DNA of 43,097 bases, from positions 691,927-735,023 of the forward strand of contig CP070742.1 of NCBI GenBank assembly GCA_020348065.1, given 5' to 3'. This document shows, piece by piece, positions 7,182 through 16,192 of the stretch; position 1 is the stretch's first letter, and each line of letters begins with the position of its first letter. The DNA is from Candidatus Zixiibacteriota bacterium. GTDB taxonomy: Bacteria; Zixibacteria; MSB-5A5; UBA10806. Made by a program: the position numbers and the translations under genes. The notes beneath the pieces are model-generated. The model was given only the letters and a program-made list of their open reading frames with translations, had not been told where the DNA came from and searched no databases.

Positions 7182-8234
7182 ATGGCAAAATCTGTTTTTG
7201 GTCTCGATATAGGATCTTATTCTGTTAAGCTCGTAGAATTGGATAAAGATGACAGCCGGTACAGGTTGAAGAATTACGCCATAGCCGAGCTTTACGGCGA
7301 TAACGAGGAATACGACATCGAGGGACCGAGTTACAGCAGGCAATCGGCTGCCGTGAGAAGCTGTTTCAGGCAGGTGAAATTGAATCCCAGGCGGATAAAA
7401 AACCTCAATTGTTCTATTGGCGGCCAGGATGTTGCGGTAAAGCAGATAAAGTCTATATCGTTAAGCGCGGAGGAGTTGGAATCGTCTTTAACCTTCGAAG
7501 CCAGAAAACATCTTCCTCTTGAAGATACCGAGGCTATTCTGGATTACCAGATCCTGTCGGACAGCGCCGCCGCTTCTGAAATCGATATTCTCATGGTGGC
7601 CACCACCAAGAAGGCTTTTGATTATCATATCAAGCTGTTAAGGGAACTTGGCGTGAGGCCCAGGACATTTGATGCCGAATGCACGTCGCTGGTAAATTCT
7701 TATTTTTTATCTCACGGTAAACCGGTGGGCGACAGGGCCCTGATATTTCTCGATATTGGCGCCAAATTTTCGACCCTTACGGTTTTCTGCGACAAAGGGA
7801 TGTTATTTTCTCGCGATATCGCGATCGGCGGATATAAGATAACAGATGATATAAGGAATATACAGAACATTGAATATCCGGCCGCCGAGGAGATGAAAAG
7901 GGCCAAGGGTATGGGAGCTTTTCTGTGCGACGAGAGCGAGGATGGAGCCTCCATAAGAATAGCGAGAAGGAAAGCGATGGATTCTCTCGTGGATGAGATA
8001 AGGAGGTCATTGAGATACTACACAAAGGAAACCGGCATCAGGGAGTTCGAAAAGATTCTGGTATGCGGCGGCAGCGCTCTTATGACAAATCTTAATTCCC
8101 ACCTCGCGCAGGCGTTATCAATGAATGTTGAAATTTATAATCCTTTTGAGCATTTTACCGTACCTCCCGGATTCAACGAATCATTGGGTACGCAACTTGC
8201 GACAGCCTGTGGACTTGCCATGAGGGAGGATTGA
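7182..8234 (+). CDS. pilM: type IV pilus assembly protein PilM
   Basis: This 350-residue actin-like ATPase of the FtsA fold is the cytoplasmic ring component that binds the N-terminal tail of PilN. Seen are the phosphate-1 loop VFGLDIGSYSVKLVEL, the middle motif LIFLDIGAKFSTLTVF, and the adenosine-binding ILVCGGSALMTNL near the C-terminus. Length equals that of known PilMs. ATG follows GGAAGGAA. The stop overlaps the pilN start by one base (TGATG), the usual tight pilMN coupling. Confidence 0.93.
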   Translation: MAKSVFGLDIGSYSVKLVELDKDDSRYRLKNYAIAELYGDNEEYDIEGPSYSRQSAAVRSCFRQVKLNPRRIKNLNCSIGGQDVAVKQIKSISLSAEELESSLTFEARKHLPLEDTEAILDYQILSDSAAASEIDILMVATTKKAFDYHIKLLRELGVRPRTFDAECTSLVNSYFLSHGKPVGDRALIFLDIGAKFSTLTVFCDKGMLFSRDIAIGGYKITDDIRNIQNIEYPAAEEMKRAKGMGAFLCDESEDGASIRIARRKAMDSLVDEIRRSLRYYTKETGIREFEKILVCGGSALMTNLNSHLAQALSMNVEIYNPFEHFTVPPGFNESLGTQLATACGLAMRED

Positions 8235-8806
8235 TGAAAGCGGAGTATTATTCGATAAACTTAAATAAAGCCTCAAACCGTCTTGATCAGCTCGAGCAAA
8301 TGCAGAAGCGGAGAAAAGCGGTTTCTGTTGCGGCTTTTGAGGTGGTGATGGTGCTGATCGCGGCCGCGGTAGGGTATCGGTCTTATAGAACCGACCTGAA
8401 AATAGACCGTATGCGAAAGGAAGTAGCTGCTATCGAGGAAAAAATAACCAGACTGGAATCCTCTACCGATTACCTGTCTCCCGAAGATATTTTTACGCTT
8501 TCGGAGGTAGCTACCAGCAGGCTGGTCTGGTCGGAAAAAATATCGGTTCTGGGAAATATCCTTCCCAAGGACGTGGCCATAACGGAGCTTGTATATGATG
8601 ACAGGCTGCAGGTTTTTTTGATAAAGGGAATTTCCAAGGTGCGGCCCGGATTGAAAGATCTCGATTTGGTAGTGGCCATCATCGACGTTGTTGAATCGAA
8701 CGAGGATTTCAGTTCGGATTTTTCGGAGATTAAATTCCAGTCCTCTCAAAGGGTAAAACGGGAAGAGCAGGAGATGGTGAAGTTTGAGATCGCCTGCCTG
8801 ATATAA
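8234..8806 (+). CDS. pilN: type IV pilus assembly protein PilN
   Basis: This 190-residue bitopic inner-membrane protein has a short cytoplasmic tail whose first residues (MKAEYYSINLNKAS) include the INLN-type motif that docks into PilM. The transmembrane helix is at about 28-47, followed by a coiled coil (KIDRMRKEVAAIEEKITRL) and a ferredoxin-like periplasmic domain. It forms the alignment subcomplex with PilO. ATG at 8234 shares its A with the pilM stop. Confidence 0.9.
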   Translation: MKAEYYSINLNKASNRLDQLEQMQKRRKAVSVAAFEVVMVLIAAAVGYRSYRTDLKIDRMRKEVAAIEEKITRLESSTDYLSPEDIFTLSEVATSRLVWSEKISVLGNILPKDVAITELVYDDRLQVFLIKGISKVRPGLKDLDLVVAIIDVVESNEDFSSDFSEIKFQSSQRVKREEQEMVKFEIACLI

Positions 8807-8825
8807 ACTCGGAATTGGAGACTTG

Positions 8826-9434
8826 ATGAAGAATAATTTGATTGTTTTGGTTTTAACATTGATATTGCTGGGCGGCGCTTTTTTCTATTATCAGAAAGAT
8901 ATCGTGCCGCAACCGGACGAGATTAAAAGGTTGAATCTGGAGATTGAGGATAAAAACAAGCAGTTGCTGGCAGCCCAGATTCTGGCGGAAAAAAGGGAAG
9001 GAATTACCGCCTTGATAAAAAACAACCTTGTAAATAGTCCGTCCGATACCCTTACGGAAAAGTCCTCCATACCTTTCTTGCGATATCTCACGGCGACCAT
9101 GGACAGGCTCGGAATAAGACTCGTGGCGCTGACCCCTCTGGATGTAATCGGTACGGACGATATGTATACATACGAGAAGAAGGAGTATATCGAGGTTCCC
9201 TATGAGTTGAAGATCATCGCCAGTTACGAGGAGTTCGGCAGATTTCTCGATATTCTGGAGAAATCTCCTCATCTTATAAAAGTCGTGTCGTTTTCTCTTT
9301 CGAACGACGTTGAGAGATCGAGTTTTATGGGGGAGATTAGCGGAAGGCCTAATCAGCATCCCATTAATCTGCAGATCAGCACATTAGCTATTGTGAAAGC
9401 GAGTTATAGAGGTGAATTGGGAGAGTTTAATTAG
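8826..9434 (+). CDS. pilO: type IV pilus assembly protein PilO
   Basis: This 203-residue-class protein (202 from ATG 8826, after TTGGAG) has an N-terminal transmembrane helix (about 4-22), a coiled coil (KRLNLEIEDKNKQLLAAQIL) and a PilO ferredoxin-like domain with the family hallmark YEEFGRFLDILEKSPHLIKV. It heterodimerises with PilN in the periplasm and contacts PilP and the secretin. Its end overlaps the next gene by 23 bases. Confidence 0.9.
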   Translation: MKNNLIVLVLTLILLGGAFFYYQKDIVPQPDEIKRLNLEIEDKNKQLLAAQILAEKREGITALIKNNLVNSPSDTLTEKSSIPFLRYLTATMDRLGIRLVALTPLDVIGTDDMYTYEKKEYIEVPYELKIIASYEEFGRFLDILEKSPHLIKVVSFSLSNDVERSSFMGEISGRPNQHPINLQISTLAIVKASYRGELGEFN

Positions 9435-9972
9435 AGGGTTAGCCATTTTGGCTGCCTTAGGGCTTGTAGTGTTTTTGGGATTTTCTGTTTATAAAACCTA
9501 TTACGGTATTCCTCAGAATTTTTCAGAGACTATTGAAGATTCGGCTGTTACACTGGACGCCAACAATGACCTCAGGGCCACACTGGACACCCTCGAAACC
9601 GTCTGGGAAAACAGGCAGAATTTCTGGTTTAACCTGAGTCAGGATCCGTTGTTTCTGGGGAGGGTTATTGAGGATTTCGCTTATGATACCCGGGGTGGGG
9701 AAGCCGAGGAAGAGAGCGCAATCAGGCTCTCGGCAACCGTCGTCGACGATAATCCCAAAGCGATCATTAAGTATCATGGAAAGAGCTATGTGGTTCAGGC
9801 GGGGGATTATATCGGGGAAACATACCGCGTGGTAAAAATCGAGGAAAGACAGGTTGTGCTGGATAACAAAGGTAAAAGAATGGTATTAATGAGCAAACCG
9901 GTATCCGGCTTTGATGAGAAAAAATTGGAATCGGAGTATTCCAATAATACAAATCCGGGGGAGTACAATTAA
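9412..9972 (+). CDS. pilP: PilP-like alignment protein with transmembrane anchor
   Basis: This 186-residue protein occupies the pilP slot. It has an N-terminal helix (about 8-27), a ~60-residue linker and a C-terminal small beta-domain (IIKYHGKSYVVQAGDYIG, then YRVVKIEERQVVLDNKGKRM) of the PilP/GspC homology-region type that binds the secretin N0 domain. Classical PilP is a lipoprotein. Here there is no lipobox and the anchor is a membrane helix, as in GspC. GTG 9412 inside pilO is the start; no ATG precedes the helix. The assignment rests on position and domain type. Confidence 0.75.
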   Translation: MNWESLIRGLAILAALGLVVFLGFSVYKTYYGIPQNFSETIEDSAVTLDANNDLRATLDTLETVWENRQNFWFNLSQDPLFLGRVIEDFAYDTRGGEAEEESAIRLSATVVDDNPKAIIKYHGKSYVVQAGDYIGETYRVVKIEERQVVLDNKGKRMVLMSKPVSGFDEKKLESEYSNNTNPGEYN

Positions 9973-10011
9973 TAATCTTATCGGTTTTGGTTCAATTTTA
10001 AGGAGGAAATC

Positions 10012-11550
10012 TTGTTTAGAGCGTCCATGAGGGGTGTGAAACTGTATTTATTAACGGCGTTGATTATAATTATGTCGGCCGGGATATCTCTTGCTCAGAG
10101 ACCTACAAGGGGAGAATCTGCTGCGGAAGAGATGCAGGGCAGGCTTGACAAAACCGTCACACTGGATGCTGATGACGCTTTTCTGCCGTCGATACTCAGT
10201 ATCCTCGCCGAAAAATCCGGATTTAATATTGTTACGGGTCCGGGGGTGAATACCAAAGAGAGGATTTCAGTTCATTTAAAAGACACTCCTATAAGAGAAG
10301 CGATAAATCTTGTTGTAAGGGCCGCGGGTTTATCTTACGAGACTGTCGGGAACTCGTTTCTCGTAGCGGATGCCGAAGCTTTGGAGACGGAAATCGGTCT
10401 TTCACCCAGCGTAATTCATCTTCAATATTCCAACGCTTCCGAAATCAAGGAGCTGTTGAAAGATTTAACCGAAAAAGTTCAGGTTGATACGGCCGGCAAC
10501 AGGATTTTGATCATGGCCAGTCCGAAGGTGACGGCGGATATCGCGGAAATAGTCAGGCAGGTGGATAAGCCGGCCAATCAGGTTCTTCTCGAAGCCAGGT
10601 TAATTGAGATCGCCACCGACGATCTTGACGAGTACGGAATCGACTGGGAGAACCTCTCCAGTTTTACCACTATTCTGGCGGAATCGCCTCTTGTCAAGGA
10701 CGCGGACGGTCAGACCGACGGCACGTCCAGGGCTCCGAGCCAAAACGATTTTGGAGGAGACCTTCCGGATCTGGGTGAACTGCCGGAGAAATATTCTTTT
10801 GAAAAAATAGAGGGATTCGATAATGTATTTAATTTTTCCCGACAGCTGAACGCTTTTGATATAACGCTTGATTTTCTTATGAAAAGAAATAAAGCCAAGG
10901 TTCTTGCTCACGCCCAGCTGACGACCATGAATAATCGTGAGGCGACGATTCTGATAGGAGAAACGTTGAGATTCGCGGTTTCTTCGAGAGAAAACGCCAT
11001 TATCGTTACCGATTCGGTGGGCATAAAACTGCATATCACGCCGACCATAAATACCGACGGGTATATAACCGTAAGGGTTAATCCGGAGGTATCATCGATT
11101 ACGGAACTGGTTCAGGGATTATATCCCCGAAAGAAAGTACGTACCGCCAGCACAACGGTTCTGGTAAAGGACGGCGAAAGGATATTTATCGGCGGGTTGT
11201 TGTCGGTTGACGACTCGGAGGTGGAGTACAAGATGCCGCTTTTGGCCAATCTGCCAATAGTAGGCAAATTCTTTACACATTATTATCAATCTACCAGGAA
11301 AACCGACCTTCTTATTCAGATTACGCCCAGGATCGTGAGGGAAGACGTGAGCTATTCCGACGCGCGAAACCTGACCAGCCAGGGAAATTTAATATTAGAC
11401 AAAGGCGACACTGTTGATATAGGTGAAATTATTCAAACGGAACTGGAAGGAATCGATGAGGTGAAGTCCGACATCGGCGAATTGGAAGGCGAATTGGATA
11501 AGATTAAGGTTCCTTTAAGCGAGAGATTGGAAGAGCAGGAATATAAATAA
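10012..11550 (+). CDS. pilQ: outer-membrane secretin PilQ
   Basis: This 512-residue secretin forms the outer-membrane gate for the pilus fibre. Order: signal peptide (cleavage near residue 29, SLAQ), N0/STN domain (about 47-122, HLKDTPIREAINLVVRAAG), one N1/KH domain (about 132-187), then the secretin barrel (about 190-465). The barrel contains VNPEVSSI, the TTVLVKDGERIFIGGLL block and the closing PLLANLPIVGKFF. An acidic insert at about 220-270 and a coiled tail (480-512) flank it. It is shorter than proteobacterial PilQ (~700) because AMIN peptidoglycan-binding domains are absent, so anchoring to the wall must differ. The start is TTG with an ideal AGGAGG 5 bases away. Confidence 0.93.
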   Translation: MFRASMRGVKLYLLTALIIIMSAGISLAQRPTRGESAAEEMQGRLDKTVTLDADDAFLPSILSILAEKSGFNIVTGPGVNTKERISVHLKDTPIREAINLVVRAAGLSYETVGNSFLVADAEALETEIGLSPSVIHLQYSNASEIKELLKDLTEKVQVDTAGNRILIMASPKVTADIAEIVRQVDKPANQVLLEARLIEIATDDLDEYGIDWENLSSFTTILAESPLVKDADGQTDGTSRAPSQNDFGGDLPDLGELPEKYSFEKIEGFDNVFNFSRQLNAFDITLDFLMKRNKAKVLAHAQLTTMNNREATILIGETLRFAVSSRENAIIVTDSVGIKLHITPTINTDGYITVRVNPEVSSITELVQGLYPRKKVRTASTTVLVKDGERIFIGGLLSVDDSEVEYKMPLLANLPIVGKFFTHYYQSTRKTDLLIQITPRIVREDVSYSDARNLTSQGNLILDKGDTVDIGEIIQTELEGIDEVKSDIGELEGELDKIKVPLSERLEEQEYK

Positions 11551-11578
11551 TAAATTAACTCCTTTTAAGGGGGAGACA

Positions 11579-14395
11579 ATGATATCTAAAGAAGGGATTT
11601 TAGAAACAATTGCGTCAGGTTTATTGATCTCGGCGCTTTTCATGCTGCTTTTAATCGGCTGCGACAAGAGGAAGCCGATGGATACCGAGGAACTGAACGA
11701 GGAACAGACTGCGGCTCTGGTCGATGATATTTTTATTTTTCTCAATCCTCCCCAGATTAATTTGCCCACTTCCAGCGCAGTTGACACCTCCAGGGTTACA
11801 ATTGCGGTTGTGGACTCGGAGGGCGTTGGCGTTTCCGGCGTCAGAGTGAGCGTTACGCGCAATCCCCAGATCGGCTATTTAACCGCACCCGACACCACAG
11901 ACACAACCGGGGTTACAAATATATTATTCATAGCGCAGCCCGGCGTTTACGGGGTAACCAATATTCGCGTCGCCGTCAACAGGCCGGACGATACGCTGAT
12001 CAGGACCAGAACTTTATATATTACCGGGCCCTCGGATTATTCTCTTTCGATCGATCACTGGCCGACGGTCCCGAAATTGATTGACCGCTATGGCGATCCC
12101 TATGCCATAAACGCGACGCTGGTGGATACTACCGGCACCGGCGTGCCGGGACATCCGGTCCAGTTCTCGATCCTGAATAACGTTGGAAGGCTGGTGGATA
12201 CTTCCAGCACGGGAGATCCCGTGACCAATAATGAGGGTATCGTCTCCGTTCTGTTTTATAATACGGCGGCGGACGAGCAGGACAACCCGCCGTTCGCATT
12301 GCTTCAGGCAGTCTCGACGACCCCCGGAGATTCTATTATCTATCTGGCGGCGCTGGATACCGTCAGCCTTTTGCCGGTGTCAAACACGATAACGCTGGAA
12401 GCCGAGGATCCCACGGTATATGGAGACGGTTCGGATTCGACAACAATCCGGGCCATTTTGCTTGACACCTATGGTCATGGTATTCAGGGAGATACGGTCA
12501 GGTTCCGAAATCAGCCGTTTGACGGTTCGCTTAGCGGAACGGCTGTGACCAACCAGAACGGCATTGCCACGACGGCATACCATCCGTTCCCCGGGCATCT
12601 CGGAGTCACAAGGATTTTCTCCGAATATAGACTGAATACCATTCACCAAGCCGTTGATTCTACTGATGTTGAGATTCTGCCCGTAAGAGCCATCGGTTTT
12701 ATTACGGTTTCTCTGCAGAAACAGAATGTGGTTGCCGACGGCGCGGATTCCACGCAGCTGTTTATAACGGTTCAGGACTCCAGCGGCGGTCTTATCGCTG
12801 ATGGTACGACGATTTTCCTGGAGCATACCGGAACCGGATTTTTAACTCCCGCTCAAACTTCAACGACCGACGGGCAGGCCACATCTGTTTTAAGAGCCCC
12901 CGCCAATATTGTCGGTTCTCCGGATAAAGACTCGGTATTTGTCTGGGGGCGTGCCAATGACACGCTGATTGTAGCGGATACGGCGGTGGTAACCTATGTT
13001 CCGGGTCCGGTTGACGAGCTGGTTTTTATAAGACCGGAGTCGACCGTTATTTTAATCGCCGGTTCAGCCGCAACTGAAACCGTTCAGGTGGAGGCGACGG
13101 ACGCCAACGGCAACCCGGTCGCCAACGGCACGCAGATCAGCTTCAGAAATGAAATAATAACGTCTACTCTGGCTCCATCTTCTTCTCCTACCATGAACGG
13201 CATAGCAACATCAATTTATTTGGTAGGTTCCGGGACGGGCGACGATAACGTGCGCGCGTTTGTACCGCATCCCAGTAATCCCAACGATACCATATGGACG
13301 GTGCAGCCGGTCGTATTTCGCTGCCTGTCATCCGATGCCACGACCCTGAAACTGTCCGCAAGCCAGAGCAGTATTGTAGTCGGCGGCGCTTCCTGCCAGA
13401 TATTGGCGACCCTCGAGGACGCTTTTGGAAATCCTCTTTCCGAGGGCTACAGGGTTGCTTTTCAGATAATTACGGCAAATGGAACTCAGGGTACGTCCGA
13501 GTGGCCCTCTTTCAGGACAGAATCGGGAGCGTATCATGATACCATCGATACAAATATAAACGGGCAGGCTGTCACTCAGATCTATTCCGGCACGGTTTCC
13601 GGGGCGGTATCAATTAAAGCCTGCACCATTTCGGATACGCTTTTCGTATGCGACGAGAAATCGCTTATAACGATATCATCCGGCCCCCCTCACACCGTTC
13701 TTGTTTCTCATAACAATATTGCCGAAGCCGCCGGTTCCAATTCGCCGGAAAGATTTGTTCAGGTTGGCGCGGAGGTAATAGACACTTTCGCCAACCCGGT
13801 TGAGTATGGAACGGCGGTATACTTTACATTGATTCCCAACGACGTCGCAGAGGTTGAAGGCAATTCAATTACGGGAGCTTCCAGGTTGCCATACCATCCC
13901 GATTCGGCGGAAGGCTGGGCATTTTCGCGCGTTCTTTTTGGATGTTACGCCGCGAACGATTCTTTACAGGTTGTAGCGTTGTCGGCGGGTGATTCGGTGA
14001 CCGTAGGCGATACATCTCAAGTGTTCGTACTGCCGATTTACGATCCAATCATATCGCTTATGGCCGATCCTGCCAATTTATGGTGTGTAGATGATCAATG
14101 TACCTCCACGGACGAGTCTGATATCACCGCGCTTTTGCAGGACGGCGGATTCTGTCCCGTAGAAAACGGTCTGATCGTGTTTAGCGCTTTAGTTGCGGGA
14201 TCTATAATAGGCCCGACCAGCGTCTATACAGACTCGACCGGTATGGCGGAAACCATGTATCAGATCAAGGGATGCGAGATTCCCACTCCGCCGAGCCAGG
14301 TTCCGCAAATTGAGACAACGGTTCGGGCTGTATTATTCGGATATCCCGATGTTGAGGCGGAAGTGGCCTTAATCTGCTCTCGCCCCCAATTTTGA
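11579..14395 (+). CDS. multi-domain bacterial Ig-like (Big_1/invasin-type) lipoprotein
   Basis: This 938-residue exported protein has a lipobox LLIGC with Cys28 as the lipidation site. About eight tandem Ig-like repeats of 90-110 residues follow. Each opens with a strand such as VTIAVVDSEGVGVSGVRVSV, ITALLQDGG or VQVEATDANGNPVANGTQI, and ends with a G-x-A-x-T or similar turn. Such repeats in invasin/intimin extend adhesive rods. Residue 29 after the Cys is Asp, which in E. coli would hold a lipoprotein in the inner membrane; whether that rule applies here is unknown. It sits between pilQ and pilB with 28- and 22-base gaps, so it is co-expressed with the secretin. It could be a secretin-associated structural rod, a pilotin-like factor or a surface adhesin. 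Extra Cys residues cluster in the last repeat. Confidence 0.8.
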   Translation: MISKEGILETIASGLLISALFMLLLIGCDKRKPMDTEELNEEQTAALVDDIFIFLNPPQINLPTSSAVDTSRVTIAVVDSEGVGVSGVRVSVTRNPQIGYLTAPDTTDTTGVTNILFIAQPGVYGVTNIRVAVNRPDDTLIRTRTLYITGPSDYSLSIDHWPTVPKLIDRYGDPYAINATLVDTTGTGVPGHPVQFSILNNVGRLVDTSSTGDPVTNNEGIVSVLFYNTAADEQDNPPFALLQAVSTTPGDSIIYLAALDTVSLLPVSNTITLEAEDPTVYGDGSDSTTIRAILLDTYGHGIQGDTVRFRNQPFDGSLSGTAVTNQNGIATTAYHPFPGHLGVTRIFSEYRLNTIHQAVDSTDVEILPVRAIGFITVSLQKQNVVADGADSTQLFITVQDSSGGLIADGTTIFLEHTGTGFLTPAQTSTTDGQATSVLRAPANIVGSPDKDSVFVWGRANDTLIVADTAVVTYVPGPVDELVFIRPESTVILIAGSAATETVQVEATDANGNPVANGTQISFRNEIITSTLAPSSSPTMNGIATSIYLVGSGTGDDNVRAFVPHPSNPNDTIWTVQPVVFRCLSSDATTLKLSASQSSIVVGGASCQILATLEDAFGNPLSEGYRVAFQIITANGTQGTSEWPSFRTESGAYHDTIDTNINGQAVTQIYSGTVSGAVSIKACTISDTLFVCDEKSLITISSGPPHTVLVSHNNIAEAAGSNSPERFVQVGAEVIDTFANPVEYGTAVYFTLIPNDVAEVEGNSITGASRLPYHPDSAEGWAFSRVLFGCYAANDSLQVVALSAGDSVTVGDTSQVFVLPIYDPIISLMADPANLWCVDDQCTSTDESDITALLQDGGFCPVENGLIVFSALVAGSIIGPTSVYTDSTGMAETMYQIKGCEIPTPPSQVPQIETTVRAVLFGYPDVEAEVALICSRPQF

Positions 14396-14417
14396 GAGAT
14401 TGTCTGGAGAATATTGA

Positions 14418-16121
14418 ATGGAAAAACTTGGTGAGTTGCTTTTAAGAGAAGAAAAAATATCCGAGGAGAAACTTCAAAGGGCTTTAGAAAAACAGAAGGA
14501 AAACGGCAAAAGACTTGGCGAGGTTTTGCTGGCGGAGGGGATGATCGACGAAGAAAGCCTCGCCAGAGCTATTTCCGAGCAGCTCAATATTCCGTTTATT
14601 ACGGCTGAAGATCTGATCAAAATCGACAAGGAAGCCCTGGAGTATATCCCCGAATTTTTCGCGCGCGAGTATCACTGCCTGGCGTTTGCGAGAGATGAGG
14701 GACAGCTGTATGTTGTCATGGTTGATCCCGAGGATATAATCGTTATTGACAACCTTCAGAAGATAACATCGCAGCATATAGTCGTCAATATAGGCGTTCA
14801 GAAGGTGATTGACGAGGCCTTAGAACGTCATTACAAAGAACACAGGGCGACCGGCGAGGTGACCGAGGCGTTATCGGGGCTGGATTTCGTGGTCTCCACC
14901 GAAGGGGCCGAGCTGGACGATATAGATATCAATCAGCTCAAGAAGGAACTGGACGACGCGCCCATAGTGAAGCTTGTCAATCTGATAATTTCCGACGCTA
15001 TCAAAGGCAGGGCCACCGACATTCATATCGAACCGCTCTTTGACGCGCTTCTGGTGAGATACAGGATTGACGGCGCTTTGCAGGAGGTGATGACAGCCCC
15101 AATTAAATCCGCCACGGCTATTATTTCCAGAATAAAGGTTATGTCCAATCTCAATATCGCGGAACGCCGTTTGCCGCAGGACGGGCGGATTTCGATAAAA
15201 TCTCCCGACCGGGAGGTTGACGTCCGTGTCTCAATTATACCCACTGTCAAAGGGGAAAAAGCGGTACTGAGGCTTCTCGATAAGAAGGGATTCGAGTTTA
15301 CCCTTGGAAATCTCGGTTTTGACAGCGATATGCTGGAGATATTCCGGAAGTGGATATTGATGCCCTACGGCATGGTTATAGTATCGGGTCCCACCGGCTG
15401 CGGAAAATCAACCACCCTGCATGCGGCGCTCAAGGAAATTCAAAACGAGGAAGACAATATCGTGACCGTCGAAGATCCCGTCGAATATCAACTGGATAAA
15501 ATAAACCAGGTCGCGGTTGCCGATTCTATCGGGCTTACGTTCGGTTCCTCTCTGCGCGCGATTTTGAGGCAGGATCCCGATAAGGTTCTTATCGGGGAGA
15601 TAAGAGACAAGGAAACATCTGATATCGCCATAAAGTTCGCTTTGACCGGCCATCTGGTTTTCACGACTCTTCATGCCAACGACGCCCCTTCGACAATTAC
15701 AAGGCTGCTTGATATCGGCGTGCCGCGCTATCTCGCGGGATCGGTGACGAACCTGGTAATGGCTCAGAGGCTTGTCAGGACTATCTGCGACGGATGCAAG
15801 GAAGAATACATACCAACTCCCGAGATATTACGGGGATTGAATATGGATCCGGATAAATATAGGGATTCTACCTTCTACAGGGGGAAAGGTTGTGTCCGTT
15901 GCAGGAATACCGGATTCTTCGGACGGACGGCTTTATTTGAGCTTCTTGAAATGAAACTTCCTGTCAGGAAGGTTATATTTGACGGTGGAAACGAAGATGA
16001 TCTGAGAATAACGGCTAAGGAAACGGGAATGGTTTCTCTGAGGGAGGCCGGAATAAGGAAAATTCTCAATGGAACGGTTTCGGCTGATGAAGTTGTCAAA
16101 AAGACCATCGACGAAGACTGA
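14418..16121 (+). CDS. pilB: pilus assembly ATPase PilB (first copy)
   Basis: This 567-residue extension ATPase has an N-terminal MshEN domain in which two 24-residue motifs (3-26 and 32-55, separated by 5 residues) match the cyclic-di-GMP-binding pattern. The second is near perfect (Arg32-LG..., Gly41, Gln55). A linker, N2 domain and C-terminal RecA-like domain follow, with Walker A GPTGCGKSTT (324-333), Asp box VTVEDPVEYQ, Walker B DPDKVLIGEIRD and His box GHLVFTTLHAND. A tetracysteine zinc site CDGC...CVRC lies near the C-terminus. It polymerises pilin together with PilC, which is the next gene. ATG follows GGAG. Coordinate control by cyclic-di-GMP is inferred from the motif only. Confidence 0.95.
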   Translation: MEKLGELLLREEKISEEKLQRALEKQKENGKRLGEVLLAEGMIDEESLARAISEQLNIPFITAEDLIKIDKEALEYIPEFFAREYHCLAFARDEGQLYVVMVDPEDIIVIDNLQKITSQHIVVNIGVQKVIDEALERHYKEHRATGEVTEALSGLDFVVSTEGAELDDIDINQLKKELDDAPIVKLVNLIISDAIKGRATDIHIEPLFDALLVRYRIDGALQEVMTAPIKSATAIISRIKVMSNLNIAERRLPQDGRISIKSPDREVDVRVSIIPTVKGEKAVLRLLDKKGFEFTLGNLGFDSDMLEIFRKWILMPYGMVIVSGPTGCGKSTTLHAALKEIQNEEDNIVTVEDPVEYQLDKINQVAVADSIGLTFGSSLRAILRQDPDKVLIGEIRDKETSDIAIKFALTGHLVFTTLHANDAPSTITRLLDIGVPRYLAGSVTNLVMAQRLVRTICDGCKEEYIPTPEILRGLNMDPDKYRDSTFYRGKGCVRCRNTGFFGRTALFELLEMKLPVRKVIFDGGNEDDLRITAKETGMVSLREAGIRKILNGTVSADEVVKKTIDED

Positions 16122-16192
16122 AATCACAAGGGATTTAGCTGGCGAAACGCAGATACAACGCGGGTCGCATAATTTGTAAGGAAGATTGTTGA

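Noticed and set aside
11579-14395. Tandem DNA repeats in the Ig-like gene
   Set aside because: The repeats are visible at protein level only. Their DNA has diverged, so there is no sign of recent repeat expansion.
16122-16192. Structured RNA in the 71-base gap between pilB and pilC
   Set aside because: No stem of useful length was found; only the AAGGAAG ribosome site is evident.
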